Source of the DNA: JAWLHU01 sp049325315
GTDB lineage: Bacteria; Bacillota; Sulfobacillia; Symbiobacteriales; Symbiobacteriaceae
NCBI GenBank assembly: GCA_049325315.1
Contig: JBMONB010000016.1
Coordinates: forward strand, 65,037 to 129,036
Length of the DNA: 64,000 bases
Direction of reading: 5' to 3'
Of this stretch, positions 1 through 7,223 are shown piece by piece (position 1 is the stretch's first letter; each line of letters begins with the position of its first letter). A program made the translations under genes and the position numbers. The notes below the pieces were generated by a model. That model saw only the letters and a list, made by a program, of their open reading frames with translations. It searched no databases and was not told where the DNA came from.

Positions 1-756
1 CATCTTGCCGAAGCGCTCCTTGATCTGGGCCACCGGGCCGTCGTAGATCACCGTGCCGTGGTCGATCAGAATCATGCGGGCGCAGATCTTCTCAATATCC
101 TGCATGTCATGGGTGGTCAGGATCACCGTGACGCCCCGCTCCCGGTTGATCTCCCGGATAAAGTCCCGGATCTTCTCCTTCGCCACCACGTCCAGGCCGA
201 TGGTGGGCTCGTCGAGGTAGACGATCTGCGGGTCGTGCAGCAGCGCCGCCGCCAGGTCGGCCCGCATCCGCTGGCCCAGGGAGAGCTGCCGGACCGGGGT
301 GTTCAAAAACTCGTCCATCCCCAGCAGATCGCGGAAGCGGTCCATGTTCCGGTCATACTGCACCTTGGGGATTTTATAGATGTGCTGGAGGAGTTCGAAG
401 GACTCGATCGTCGGCAGGTCCCACCAGAGCTGGGTTCGCTGTCCGAAGACGACGCCGATCTGTTTGGCATTCTCCACCCGCTGCTCGTAGGGGACCAGCC
501 CCCGCACCCGCACCTCGCCCGCCGTCGGCACCAAAATGCCGGTCAGCATCTTAATGGTGGTCGACTTACCGGCCCCGTTCGGACCAATGTACCCCACTAG
601 CTCCCCCGGCTGAATCGCGAAGGAGACATCGTTGACCGCCAGCTTGGTCTCGTAATCGCGCGAGAAGAGCGAGCGGATGGCGCCGAACGCCCCCTCCTTG
701 CGTCTGGCGATCCTGAACTCCTTGCGCAGCCCGTTTACTTCAATAATAGCGCTCAC
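1..756 (-). CDS. ABC-2 type exporter ATP-binding protein (partial)
   Basis: The first 252 codons of an ABC ATPase; the C-terminus lies beyond the left edge. The GTG start at 756 follows AAAGGGG at a good distance. In order I see a Walker A motif (GPNGAGKST), a Q-loop region containing VVFGQRTQLWWDLP, a signature motif LSLGQ, a Walker B ending LDEPTIGLD and a switch His in TTHD. The RTQLWWDLP stretch is typical of the COG4586 branch of ABC-2 exporters, in which the ATPase pairs with one or two separate membrane proteins, so the permease genes probably lie beyond position 1. Substrate is unknown. Family assignment is strong; the COG4586 placement is from memory. Confidence 0.9.
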   Translation of the reverse strand, partial: MSAIIEVNGLRKEFRIARRKEGAFGAIRSLFSRDYETKLAVNDVSFAIQPGELVGYIGPNGAGKSTTIKMLTGILVPTAGEVRVRGLVPYEQRVENAKQIGVVFGQRTQLWWDLPTIESFELLQHIYKIPKVQYDRNMDRFRDLLGMDEFLNTPVRQLSLGQRMRADLAAALLHDPQIVYLDEPTIGLDVVAKEKIRDFIREINRERGVTVILTTHDMQDIEKICARMILIDHGTVIYDGPVAQIKERFGKM

Positions 757-850
757 GATGGGTGCCCCTTTCGCCGCGTTCGTGAGATAAGCAGACAGAC
801 ACCCCCATTAGACGTCGTCGGGCACCCGCTGGTTCCGGAAATCTCTGCAC

Positions 851-883
851 AAAAAAGACCGGGGCTCAGCAGCCCCGGTCTTC
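851..883 (-). terminator. Rho-independent terminator of the 71-residue gene
   Basis: A 10-bp perfect stem (857-866 with 871-880) has a CAGC loop. Read on the minus strand it is followed by six T (851-856). It lies just after the stop codon at 890. Confidence 0.85.
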
Positions 884-889
884 CTCGCG

Positions 890-1105
890 CTAGCGATCTT
901 CTGTAATGCGGACCCGGGCATCGCCCCGCGCGTTGGGCGAGTGCGTGACCCCGGGGGTGTTCGACCCCACTTCCGTGGTGATGTTCCGGTAGGCCGGCGG
1001 CACCTTCTCCGGCCCTGCGTCTGGAATGTTGTCCTCACCGCCCTGGAACGAGCGCAGGCGAATGTTCTTGGGATCCGGATCGTTGCGGCCCGGTATGTCG
1101 GCCAT
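890..1105 (-). CDS. small hypothetical protein (71 aa)
   Basis: ATG at 1105 is preceded by GGGAGGTG at 8 nt, an excellent ribosome site, and the gene ends in a strong terminator, so it is a real transcription unit. The product is hydrophilic and rich in Pro, Gly, Asn and Asp, with no membrane segment, no Cys and no motif I recognise. It resembles short disordered proteins that often go unannotated. It is transcribed away from the nuclease gene block on the same strand, about 50 nt downstream of it. Function unknown. Confidence 0.7.
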   Translation of the reverse strand: MADIPGRNDPDPKNIRLRSFQGGEDNIPDAGPEKVPPAYRNITTEVGSNTPGVTHSPNARGDARVRITEDR

Positions 1106-1156
1106 GGTTGCGACACCTCCCGCGCTTAGTCTACCCGAGCGTGGGATCTCGTCGTG

Positions 1157-1786
1157 CTACTTCTTGGGCGGATTCCGGTACGCCTCAATCTGCCAGAGCC
1201 CGATCTCCTCCTTGCGCGCCCTGGCCTGCAGCTCCCTGAAAAAACCGGCGGCGCTCACGTTGGGCGAGATCGTCATCAACTGGGCGTAGCCCGCCCGAAT
1301 CAGGAGGGCGTTAAACCAGGTGCCATCCTCCAGATAGAGGTGGAGCAGGAGCCGCCCATACCGGTCACGCTCCTCCACATCGGGTTTCACGTAGACCTTC
1401 AGGCCCGGAGTCAGCACCGACCTGGCGAAGGCCGAGGCCTCCCTGCCGTACTCCTCCACCGGCTTGCGCGGATCGACCGTCTCCGGGGTGTTCACATTCA
1501 GCAGCCGGACCTTCTCTGCCTTGCCGCCCAGGTCCAGTTCCACAGTGTCGCCATCGACCACCCGCACCACGGTGGCCGGCCGCATCTTCTTCAGGGCCGG
1601 TTGGCTGGCCCTCATACCCTTCTCGCCCTTCAGCCGCTCCAGGTCGGCCTCAGACGGGGTTTTCCAGGCCCGAACTCCGCCCGCAGGCGCTTTCGGGGCG
1701 GCGCCGGGGTTCCGCCCTGCGCTCAGATAGAGGGCCACCGAGACCAGGATGAGAAGCGCCAGAAGGGTTCCGAGCTTGCGCAGCAT
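1157..1786 (-). CDS. membrane-anchored or secreted thermonuclease-family protein
   Basis: The 209-residue product starts with a Lys/Arg-bearing hydrophobic segment (about residues 3-23: signal peptide or anchor), then a Pro/Ala-rich linker, then a staphylococcal-nuclease fold from about residue 68. Nuclease motifs are visible: VVDGDTVEL (metal-binding Asp), VRLLNVNTPET (the Arg/Glu region) and DRYGRLL (the second catalytic Arg). The enzyme class is a calcium-dependent phosphodiesterase on DNA or RNA, acting outside the cell. ATG at 1786 has an AGGGAAA upstream. It lies 27 nt downstream of the metallopeptidase gene, probably in one operon with it and the glycosylase. Confidence 0.88.
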   Translation of the reverse strand: MLRKLGTLLALLILVSVALYLSAGRNPGAAPKAPAGGVRAWKTPSEADLERLKGEKGMRASQPALKKMRPATVVRVVDGDTVELDLGGKAEKVRLLNVNTPETVDPRKPVEEYGREASAFARSVLTPGLKVYVKPDVEERDRYGRLLLHLYLEDGTWFNALLIRAGYAQLMTISPNVSAAGFFRELQARARKEEIGLWQIEAYRNPPKK

Positions 1787-1813
1787 CCGTTTCCCTGCCT
1801 TCTTGTGTTGTTC

Positions 1814-2359
1814 CTATTCGGGTGGCAGGCTGCGCAGGTACTCCTCGTACCGGCGGAGCAGCCGCCGCTTTGCGCGCCAGTCGGGGCAGGCCCGCTCCAC
1901 CAGCGCCCAAAACCGGGGGCTGTGGTTGAGCTCACCGAGGTGCGCGATTTCGTGGATCAGGACGTACTCCAGCAGCTCGTGCGGCCCGCCCCGGAGCCGG
2001 TGAGAGATCTGGATATTCCGGGTCCGCCCGCTGCACGAACCCCAGCGGGACTCCTGCTTGCGGAAGCGGACCAGGCCCATCTGAAAGCCGTAGAAGCGCT
2101 CGTTGATCTCCCGGGCCCAACGGGAAAGGGCGTCATCCTCGACCACGGGCGACGGGGTCAGGCCTGGCGGGGGGCCCTGGCGGGCCACCTCCAGCGCCAT
2201 GCGCTGGGCCCGCTCCAGCCTGGGTGTCAGCCGACGAGTCAGAATCTCAATGTGACGCTGCCGCTCCCGGAGGGGCAGCCGGCTCGAGATATAGAGCACG
2301 ATCTCGCCGTTCTTGATCGTACCCGATGAGTTCTGCTTGTCCTTCAAGATGATGCGCAA
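1814..2359 (-). CDS. YgjP-like metallopeptidase-domain protein
   Basis: The 181-residue protein carries the YgjP/WLM-type gluzincin-like motif HEIAHLGELNHSPRFW near residues 136-151: two zinc-binding His in HExxH and a third His eight residues on. Upstream, RFRKQESRWGSC matches the conserved block of this DUF45 family. The start is TTG at 2359, with GGAGGG about 6 nt upstream; no ATG gives a full N-terminus. It follows the glycosylase gene by 12 nt. Family members are found beside restriction and repair genes, but the physiological substrate is not known to me. Confidence 0.85.
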   Translation of the reverse strand: MRIILKDKQNSSGTIKNGEIVLYISSRLPLRERQRHIEILTRRLTPRLERAQRMALEVARQGPPPGLTPSPVVEDDALSRWAREINERFYGFQMGLVRFRKQESRWGSCSGRTRNIQISHRLRGGPHELLEYVLIHEIAHLGELNHSPRFWALVERACPDWRAKRRLLRRYEEYLRSLPPE

Positions 2360-2371
2360 CCCATACCCTCC

Positions 2372-3154
2372 CTATTGCGCCGCCCAGGGGGCCGGGCTCC
2401 TGCCGTTCGGGGCGGTCTCCGCCACCCCGATCCGCCGGCAGATGGCGGCCAGCGGGCACTCCCCGCAGGCCGGACGGGACTTCAGGCAGATGCGGTGGCC
2501 CAGGGTATCGACCTGGGCGTGGTACTCGCCGCGCAGAGCCGCATCCGCCGGCAGGTGCCTGTGAAAGAAGGCCTGCATCTGCTCATAGCGTACGGTGTCA
2601 GGAAAGATGCCTATCCGGGAGAAGATGCGCCGGGTGTAGGTGTCCATCGCCATCACCGGCCTGGACGCCGCGTAGCATAGAATGCAGTCAGCCGTCTCCG
2701 GCCCGATGCCCCGAATGGCCAGCAGTTCCGCCCGCAGGTCGTCGAGCGGGCGTGCCAGCATGGCGGCCAGCTCGCCCCCGTATCGCTCCATCACGTGGCC
2801 GGCGAACCCCTTCAGCTTGGCCGCCTTCTGCCGGAAATAGCCGGCGGGGCGGACCAGGGGCTCCACCTCGACCACGGGCGCCCGGTGCAGCCGCTCAAGC
2901 TCGAGCAGTCCGGCCCCGTCCAGCGCCAGCAACGCCTTCTCGGCATTGGTCCACGCCACGTTCTGCACCAGGATCGCCCCGACGATCATCTCCAAGGGTT
3001 CCGCCCGGGCCGGCGGCTCCGCCTTCACCGTGGGCCACCAGTACCGGGGTCCGAAGGCCGCATTTAGCTTTTCCAGCACGCCCAGCAGCCAGCGTTCCCA
3101 TCCCTCGGGCGGGGGAGCGGTGAGCGGCAGACCCGTCCCGGTCTCCAATTCCAA
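2372..3154 (-). CDS. endonuclease III-like HhH-GPD DNA glycosylase (MagIII/COG2231 type) with 4Fe-4S cluster
   Basis: The 260-residue HhH-GPD protein has the hairpin-helix-hairpin at about 146-156 (IRGIGPETADC), the catalytic Asp of the GPD region at D171 (VMAMDTYTRR), and an Fe-S motif C-x6-C-x2-C-x5-C at 223, 230, 233 and 239. The position of the catalytic Lys of Nth (GVGRKTA) is Glu here (E153). That makes a bifunctional AP-lyase unlikely and points to a monofunctional glycosylase of the MagIII/COG2231 branch that removes damaged bases. The start is TTG at 3154 after AAGGGTGA. First gene of the 3154-1157 block. Substrate is inferred from the family only. Confidence 0.85.
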   Translation of the reverse strand: MELETGTGLPLTAPPPEGWERWLLGVLEKLNAAFGPRYWWPTVKAEPPARAEPLEMIVGAILVQNVAWTNAEKALLALDGAGLLELERLHRAPVVEVEPLVRPAGYFRQKAAKLKGFAGHVMERYGGELAAMLARPLDDLRAELLAIRGIGPETADCILCYAASRPVMAMDTYTRRIFSRIGIFPDTVRYEQMQAFFHRHLPADAALRGEYHAQVDTLGHRICLKSRPACGECPLAAICRRIGVAETAPNGRSPAPWAAQ

Positions 3155-3230
3155 TGAATATTCACCCTTTTTACGTGAAGTGTTACCCTCGCGCGATTAC
3201 GTCTAACGGTACAGAAGGGAGGAAATCGCG

Positions 3231-3392
3231 ATGCGCTTTCACGCCGGTGGTCTGATTCTCATTCTGCTCGGCGTGCTCTTGCTGCTTCAGAACCTGGGCC
3301 TCTTCTCCTGGGAATCCCTCTGGAAGTTCTGGCCCGTGGTGCTGATTGGAGCCGGACTCTCGCTGCTCTTTCCGCAGCAGAATAGCCGTTAG
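3231..3392 (+). CDS. small membrane protein with LiaI/LiaF-type transmembrane region (53 aa)
   Basis: A short gene of 54 codons with a textbook ribosome site (GGGAGG, 8 nt before ATG). It encodes two hydrophobic segments (about residues 6-20 and 33-47) separated by a Trp-rich turn, SWESLWKFWP. The layout, with LGVLLLLQN followed by W..FWPVVLI, matches the LiaI-LiaF-like TM region family (DUF5668) of envelope-stress membrane proteins in Gram-positive bacteria. It stands alone, divergent from the glycosylase, and ends in a shared terminator. The specific role is unknown. Confidence 0.8.
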   Translation: MRFHAGGLILILLGVLLLLQNLGLFSWESLWKFWPVVLIGAGLSLLFPQQNSR

Positions 3393-3417
3393 CACGCCAG
3401 CACAGCCAATCGAGAAA

Positions 3418-3447
3418 GGAGACGGCCACGGTGGGCCGTCTCCCTTT
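3418..3447. terminator. bidirectional terminator
   Basis: A perfect 10-bp stem (3418-3427 with 3434-3443) is followed by CTTT on the plus strand and by CTTTCTC on the minus strand. It sits between the convergent ends of the 53-residue gene and the minus-strand gene ending at 3446. Confidence 0.75.
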
Positions 3448-3985
3448 AGGTTTCGAAGCCTGCATAGCGAGTTCCTTCCCCGTGATCATCCGGCGCTGTC
3501 ACCAGCATCTCCCGTACCGCTGACGGCCCCAGATCCGGGTCGACCACGGTATGAATGTGGATCAACCGCTCCCCGCCATCGCCCCGCCCGGTGGGCCGGA
3601 GCAGAATCCGCGCCTCACCGTCGCGCCCGTGCGGGATCACGAAGAACCGGCGTGCCCCGTTGAACCCTGCTACCCGCTCCAACAGGCCCATGTTCTCGCC
3701 GCTGGCCCCCACCCCGTACGATGCCTCCTCCGCCTCGAAGAGCAGCTCCCGGGTGTCAAAGGAGACGGCCAGCAGCTCCTCATCCCTCCGCCCCAGGGCG
3801 AGGCGGATCGGATCATCCCACTGCCAGGCGAGTCGCAGCTCGAGCAGCCCGTCGGCCCGCTCCTGGACCTCTGCCCGGATCCGCAGGTCCTCTGGCCCTC
3901 CCCGGTCCGGCCTCCACATGCCCCACAGGACGAGGCAGGTCAGGAGAGCCAGCGCCGTTCCTGCCAGTCTTGCCGGAAGCGTCAC
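3446..3985 (-). CDS. hypothetical membrane-anchored protein (179 aa)
   Basis: The GTG start at 3985 has GAGGTGACC just upstream. An N-terminal hydrophobic stretch (about residues 6-23) looks like an uncleaved signal anchor or signal peptide. The remainder is a charged, beta-rich domain with no Cys and no motif I recognise. It follows the gene at 4029-4865 by 43 nt on the same strand, so the two exported proteins are probably co-transcribed. Function unknown. Confidence 0.65.
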   Translation of the reverse strand: MTLPARLAGTALALLTCLVLWGMWRPDRGGPEDLRIRAEVQERADGLLELRLAWQWDDPIRLALGRRDEELLAVSFDTRELLFEAEEASYGVGASGENMGLLERVAGFNGARRFFVIPHGRDGEARILLRPTGRGDGGERLIHIHTVVDPDLGPSAVREMLVTAPDDHGEGTRYAGFET

Positions 3986-4028
3986 CCCTGGTCACCTCGA
4001 TTCGGCGCTGTTTCAACCGGACCCGGTC

Positions 4029-4865
4029 TCATTCGGGAAGTCCGGTCAGCACTGGGCCGTGGTCTTCGCCCGACCCGATCAAGAAAGCGAGTCCGGTCCC
4101 TTCCGTCCAGGTGTGCGCATCGGTGTTGATGGTGATCGATCCGGTGCTGCCGGTAGGGCCGGCCCCCAGCTGAACCGACAGCCGGGCGCCCCACCAAGTG
4201 TGTGTGTAATTAATAAAGAGATTGGTCCATTTGCCGTGAACCTGAGAAGAGACCGGGCGGAAGTTGACGAACAGGTCCCAGGAACTGATCTGGTCGTTCA
4301 CCGTGAAGCTGGCAATGCCCTGGGTGTGCTGGTCCCGCTGCACGCCGTCAAACGGGGTGGAGGAGAGGTAGACGAGATCGCCTACAATCCAGCGCATGTC
4401 GATCACGTCGTCGGGGTCATCGATCCAGCTGTACTCGGTGCTGCTCCAGTACCCGTTGACCATTGCCTGCTCCCGGTAGCTGCCGTCGCTCCGCCGCCAC
4501 TCGTAGAGCCACATGGTGAGTGTCAGGTCGGCCTTCTCCCCCGCCATGACCGAACTGTCGGGCGGGGCGCCCTCCGCCTGGCTGTGTGGCGCCAGATCAG
4601 GCCCGACGGTGGTGGTCTGTGAGTGGACGGCCCGCACCTCTTGGCCGTCGAAGGCGAAGGTGACCTGTCTCTGCTGGAAGCCCACGAAGCGGATTCGCCT
4701 TTCCGCCAGGGCCTTCGCCACCTGCCGGGGGGCCGGGTCCGCGGCAACCGTCTGGCGCACAAGGAGTGCCACCTCCTCCTCCTGCGTCATCGGCCCCTCC
4801 GCAGCGCTTACGCCCATCCCCGACAGTAAGAGAATCCCGAGCACGCACGCCAGAATCCGCTTCAT
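4029..4865 (-). CDS. hypothetical secreted protein (278 aa)
   Basis: ATG at 4865 follows a G-rich site (GGGGGCC). The first 22 residues form a clear signal peptide ending near VSAAEG. The mature part has an acidic N-terminal helix, then a Trp/Tyr-rich beta region with repeated aromatic-polar strands (about residues 110-278), suggesting an extracellular beta-sandwich. There are no catalytic motifs I can name. It heads a two-gene unit with the anchored protein at 3446-3985. Confidence 0.65.
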   Translation of the reverse strand: MKRILACVLGILLLSGMGVSAAEGPMTQEEEVALLVRQTVAADPAPRQVAKALAERRIRFVGFQQRQVTFAFDGQEVRAVHSQTTTVGPDLAPHSQAEGAPPDSSVMAGEKADLTLTMWLYEWRRSDGSYREQAMVNGYWSSTEYSWIDDPDDVIDMRWIVGDLVYLSSTPFDGVQRDQHTQGIASFTVNDQISSWDLFVNFRPVSSQVHGKWTNLFINYTHTWWGARLSVQLGAGPTGSTGSITINTDAHTWTEGTGLAFLIGSGEDHGPVLTGLPE

Positions 4866-5041
4866 ACTGAAGGCCCCCTTCCGCCGCCCGGCTCACCCGG
4901 TTTTTCATATGAACCAGCGAGCCCGGCGGCTGCACTCTGGTCCTCACCCATATGGAACTGGTTCCTGCCCTATTCGAGAAACGAATCGGTGAACCTGTTA
5001 TTTCCAGACTTCTCAGCCGAGAGTGAAGCGGGCCGGCCCAC

Positions 5042-5073
5042 AAAAGGCCCCCTGCTCACCCGAGCAGGGGGCC
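5042..5073 (-). terminator. terminator of the cyclophilin gene
   Basis: A 12-bp perfect stem (5046-5057 with 5062-5073) has an ACCC loop and ends in TTTTG on the minus strand, 8 nt after the stop codon at 5081. Confidence 0.85.
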
Positions 5074-5080
5074 ACCAAGT

Positions 5081-5776
5081 CTACTTCTCTTCGATCGTGA
5101 TCTTCCGGATCGTCGGCGGGTTCTTGGGGAAACTGGGCACCGGGTCCCGGCTGTTGGGCGCCTTCACCACTTCGACCGTCTCGATCTTTTCGAGCACGTC
5201 GAGCCCCTCTACCACCCGACCGAACTGGGTGTAGTTGGGCCGCTTGTCCAGGCCGCCGCAGTCGGCGCCGGTGCAGATAAAGAACTGGCTGCCGTTGGTG
5301 TCGGGGCCGGAGTTGGCCATCGCCATAATGCCCCGGGTGTAGGGCCGCTTCGGGGGCAGCTCGTCGGAGAACCTGTAGCCCGGCCCGCCGCCGCCGGTGC
5401 CCAGCGGGTCGCCCCCCTGGACCATGAAGCCCTTAATGATGCGGTGGAACTTGGTGCCCTCATAGAACCCTTCCCGGGAGAGGAAGACGAAATTGTTGAC
5501 CGCCCGGGGCGAGTCCTTGGCGAACAGCTCAATCTTCATGGTGCCCAGGGTGGTCTCCATGACGGCGTAGTAGGTCTTGTTGCTGTTGATCGTCATCTCG
5601 GGCGGGCTTGTCCACTGCTTGCGGCCGCCCGGCTTTGTCTGGGCGGTTTGCTCCTGCTTGGGCTGTTCCTGCTTGGGCTCCTCTTTTTTCGGCTCCGCCT
5701 GCTTGGGCTGCTGCTGGGCGCCGCAGCCGGCCAGAACAAGCGTCAGCATCAACGCGGCGATAATCCCCTTACGCAC
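5081..5776 (-). CDS. cyclophilin-type peptidyl-prolyl cis-trans isomerase lipoprotein
   Basis: I place the start at GTG 5776 because GAGGGGGAG lies 6 nt upstream; an upstream ATG at 5800 has no such site. Residues 1-18 are a lipoprotein signal with lipobox LAGC, so the enzyme is tethered outside the membrane. A Lys/Glu/Gln/Pro-rich linker with repeated PKQE units follows. The cyclophilin domain (about 65-231) shows FHRIIKGFMVQGGDP, the GSQFFI active-site segment and a FGRVVEGLDVL strand. It should catalyse proline isomerisation during folding of exported proteins. It is monocistronic, with its own terminator. Confidence 0.92.
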   Translation of the reverse strand: MRKGIIAALMLTLVLAGCGAQQQPKQAEPKKEEPKQEQPKQEQTAQTKPGGRKQWTSPPEMTINSNKTYYAVMETTLGTMKIELFAKDSPRAVNNFVFLSREGFYEGTKFHRIIKGFMVQGGDPLGTGGGGPGYRFSDELPPKRPYTRGIMAMANSGPDTNGSQFFICTGADCGGLDKRPNYTQFGRVVEGLDVLEKIETVEVVKAPNSRDPVPSFPKNPPTIRKITIEEK

Positions 5777-5884
5777 TCGTGACTCCCCCTCGTCGTGCAA
5801 CTCACACAGTCAAGGATACCAGCGAAGAGGCGAGAAGGGCAAGGGTGGACGTTGCAGAATAAGAGAGTCAGGTGATGCTCACAG

Positions 5885-6850
5885 ATGATACGTGGACGGT
5901 TTGCCCCCACGCCCTCCGGCCAGCTCCACCTGGGCAACGCCCGGACAGCGCTGCTGGCCTGGCTTCAGGCCCGCAAGGCCGGCGGCCGGTACATCATGCG
6001 GATGGAGGATATCGACAAGCCCCGCTCCCGCCCCCACCTGGCCAGGGAGATTCTCGACGACCTGCGCTGGCTGGGGCTCGACTGGGACGAAGGGCCCGAC
6101 GTGGGCGGCCCCCACACGCCCTACACCCAGTCGGAGCGGGAGGAGCTCTACCGGGCCGCCCTGGCGGCGCTGTTGGACGGCGGCCACCTCTACCCCTGCT
6201 ACTGCAGCCGGGCCGAGATCATGGCCATCGCCTCCGCGCCCCACGGCCTGGCCGAGGAGGGGCCGGCCTACCCCGGCACCTGCCGGCGCCTCGACCCCGC
6301 CGCCAGGGCCGAGCGGGCGGCCCGGGGCAAGGAGCCCTCCCTCCGCTTCGCCCTGCCGGACCAGGCGGTCACCTTCTGTGACCTGCTGGCGGGGGAGCAG
6401 CGCTTCCCCCCGGGGGCCGGCGGCGACTTCGTGATCAAGCGGGCCGACGGGATCATCGGCTACCAACTGGCGGTGGTGGTCGACGATGCGCTCATGCAGA
6501 TCACCGACGTGCTGCGGGGCTGGGATCTGCTGGACTCCACGCCCCGCCAGCTCCTGCTCTACCAGGCGCTGGGCTACCCCGCCCCCCGCTTTGCCCACGT
6601 GCCGCTGCTCTTCGGCCCCGACAGCACCCGCCTCTCCAAGCGGCACGGCGCCGTAACCCTGGCGGGCATCCGGGCTGCCGGGACCGCTCCGGAGGTAGTG
6701 GTGGGCCACCTGGCCCATCTGAGCGGGCTGCTGGACCGGCCCGAGCCGGTAAGACCCGCCGATCTGATCAAGCCGTTCGCTCTGGACCGAATCCCCAAGG
6801 AGCCCGTAATGCTCAGCGAGGCGCTCCTCGCCACCCTCTCGGGCGCTTAG
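5885..6850 (+). CDS. gluQ: glutamyl-Q tRNA(Asp) synthetase
   Basis: The 321-residue protein is a truncated class I glutamyl-tRNA synthetase lacking the anticodon-binding domain, as expected for GluQRS. Motifs: RFAPTPSGQLHLGN (HxGN at 15-18), a zinc site C105-x-C107...Y129...C133, and RLSKR in place of KMSKS near 254. The enzyme activates glutamate without tRNA and adds it to the queuosine of tRNA(Asp). ATG at 5885 has only a moderate AGGTGATG upstream. It is convergent with the small Zn-ribbon gene. Assignment is firm. Confidence 0.93.
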   Translation: MIRGRFAPTPSGQLHLGNARTALLAWLQARKAGGRYIMRMEDIDKPRSRPHLAREILDDLRWLGLDWDEGPDVGGPHTPYTQSEREELYRAALAALLDGGHLYPCYCSRAEIMAIASAPHGLAEEGPAYPGTCRRLDPAARAERAARGKEPSLRFALPDQAVTFCDLLAGEQRFPPGAGGDFVIKRADGIIGYQLAVVVDDALMQITDVLRGWDLLDSTPRQLLLYQALGYPAPRFAHVPLLFGPDSTRLSKRHGAVTLAGIRAAGTAPEVVVGHLAHLSGLLDRPEPVRPADLIKPFALDRIPKEPVMLSEALLATLSGA

Positions 6851-6880
6851 CGGCTGGCGCTGGCGCTAGGCCTCCGGCCG

Positions 6881-7108
6881 CTACCCCTGCAAGAAGACCC
6901 AGCGGAACTCCTTGGCCCGGGTTCGCTTCGCCAGCTTGGACATGCAGTTCTCGCAGGCGGTGATCTCACTGCGGTACCCGGGCATCCGCTCCTTCGATTG
7001 AACAATCAGCACCGGCTGCCCGCACCAGGAGCAGGAGTTCGGATCATAGCTATAGCGCTCAAAGTCAGGCTCGACACCGAACTTGCGAATCTCGACCGGA
7101 TCGACCAT
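6881..7108 (-). CDS. small zinc-ribbon-like protein (75 aa)
   Basis: Two CxxC pairs (CSWC and CENC, about 26 residues apart) suggest a zinc ribbon. The rest is basic, including a C-terminal KLAKRTRAKEF stretch. ATG at 7108 follows AGGTGGGGGTG; an in-frame ATG at 7138 with GGAGAG upstream is an alternative that would add ten residues. It is divergent from the SNF2 ATPase gene, with about 115 nt between them. No family recognised; nucleic-acid binding is a guess from the composition. Confidence 0.65.
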   Translation of the reverse strand: MVDPVEIRKFGVEPDFERYSYDPNSCSWCGQPVLIVQSKERMPGYRSEITACENCMSKLAKRTRAKEFRWVFLQG

Positions 7109-7223
7109 GTGCAAAAACACCCCCACCTGTGATAGCATCCGTCCAGAACTCTCCTGTTATGTGGAACAACGCACAGCGCAAACTACCCCTGAGTTGTGAT
7201 GACAATTGGGGGGGAGTCTGCGC

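Noticed and set aside
6848..6883. Terminator between gluQ and the zinc-ribbon gene
   Set aside because: Only a 6-7 bp outer stem with a large loop that includes both stop codons, and no T tract; not convincing.
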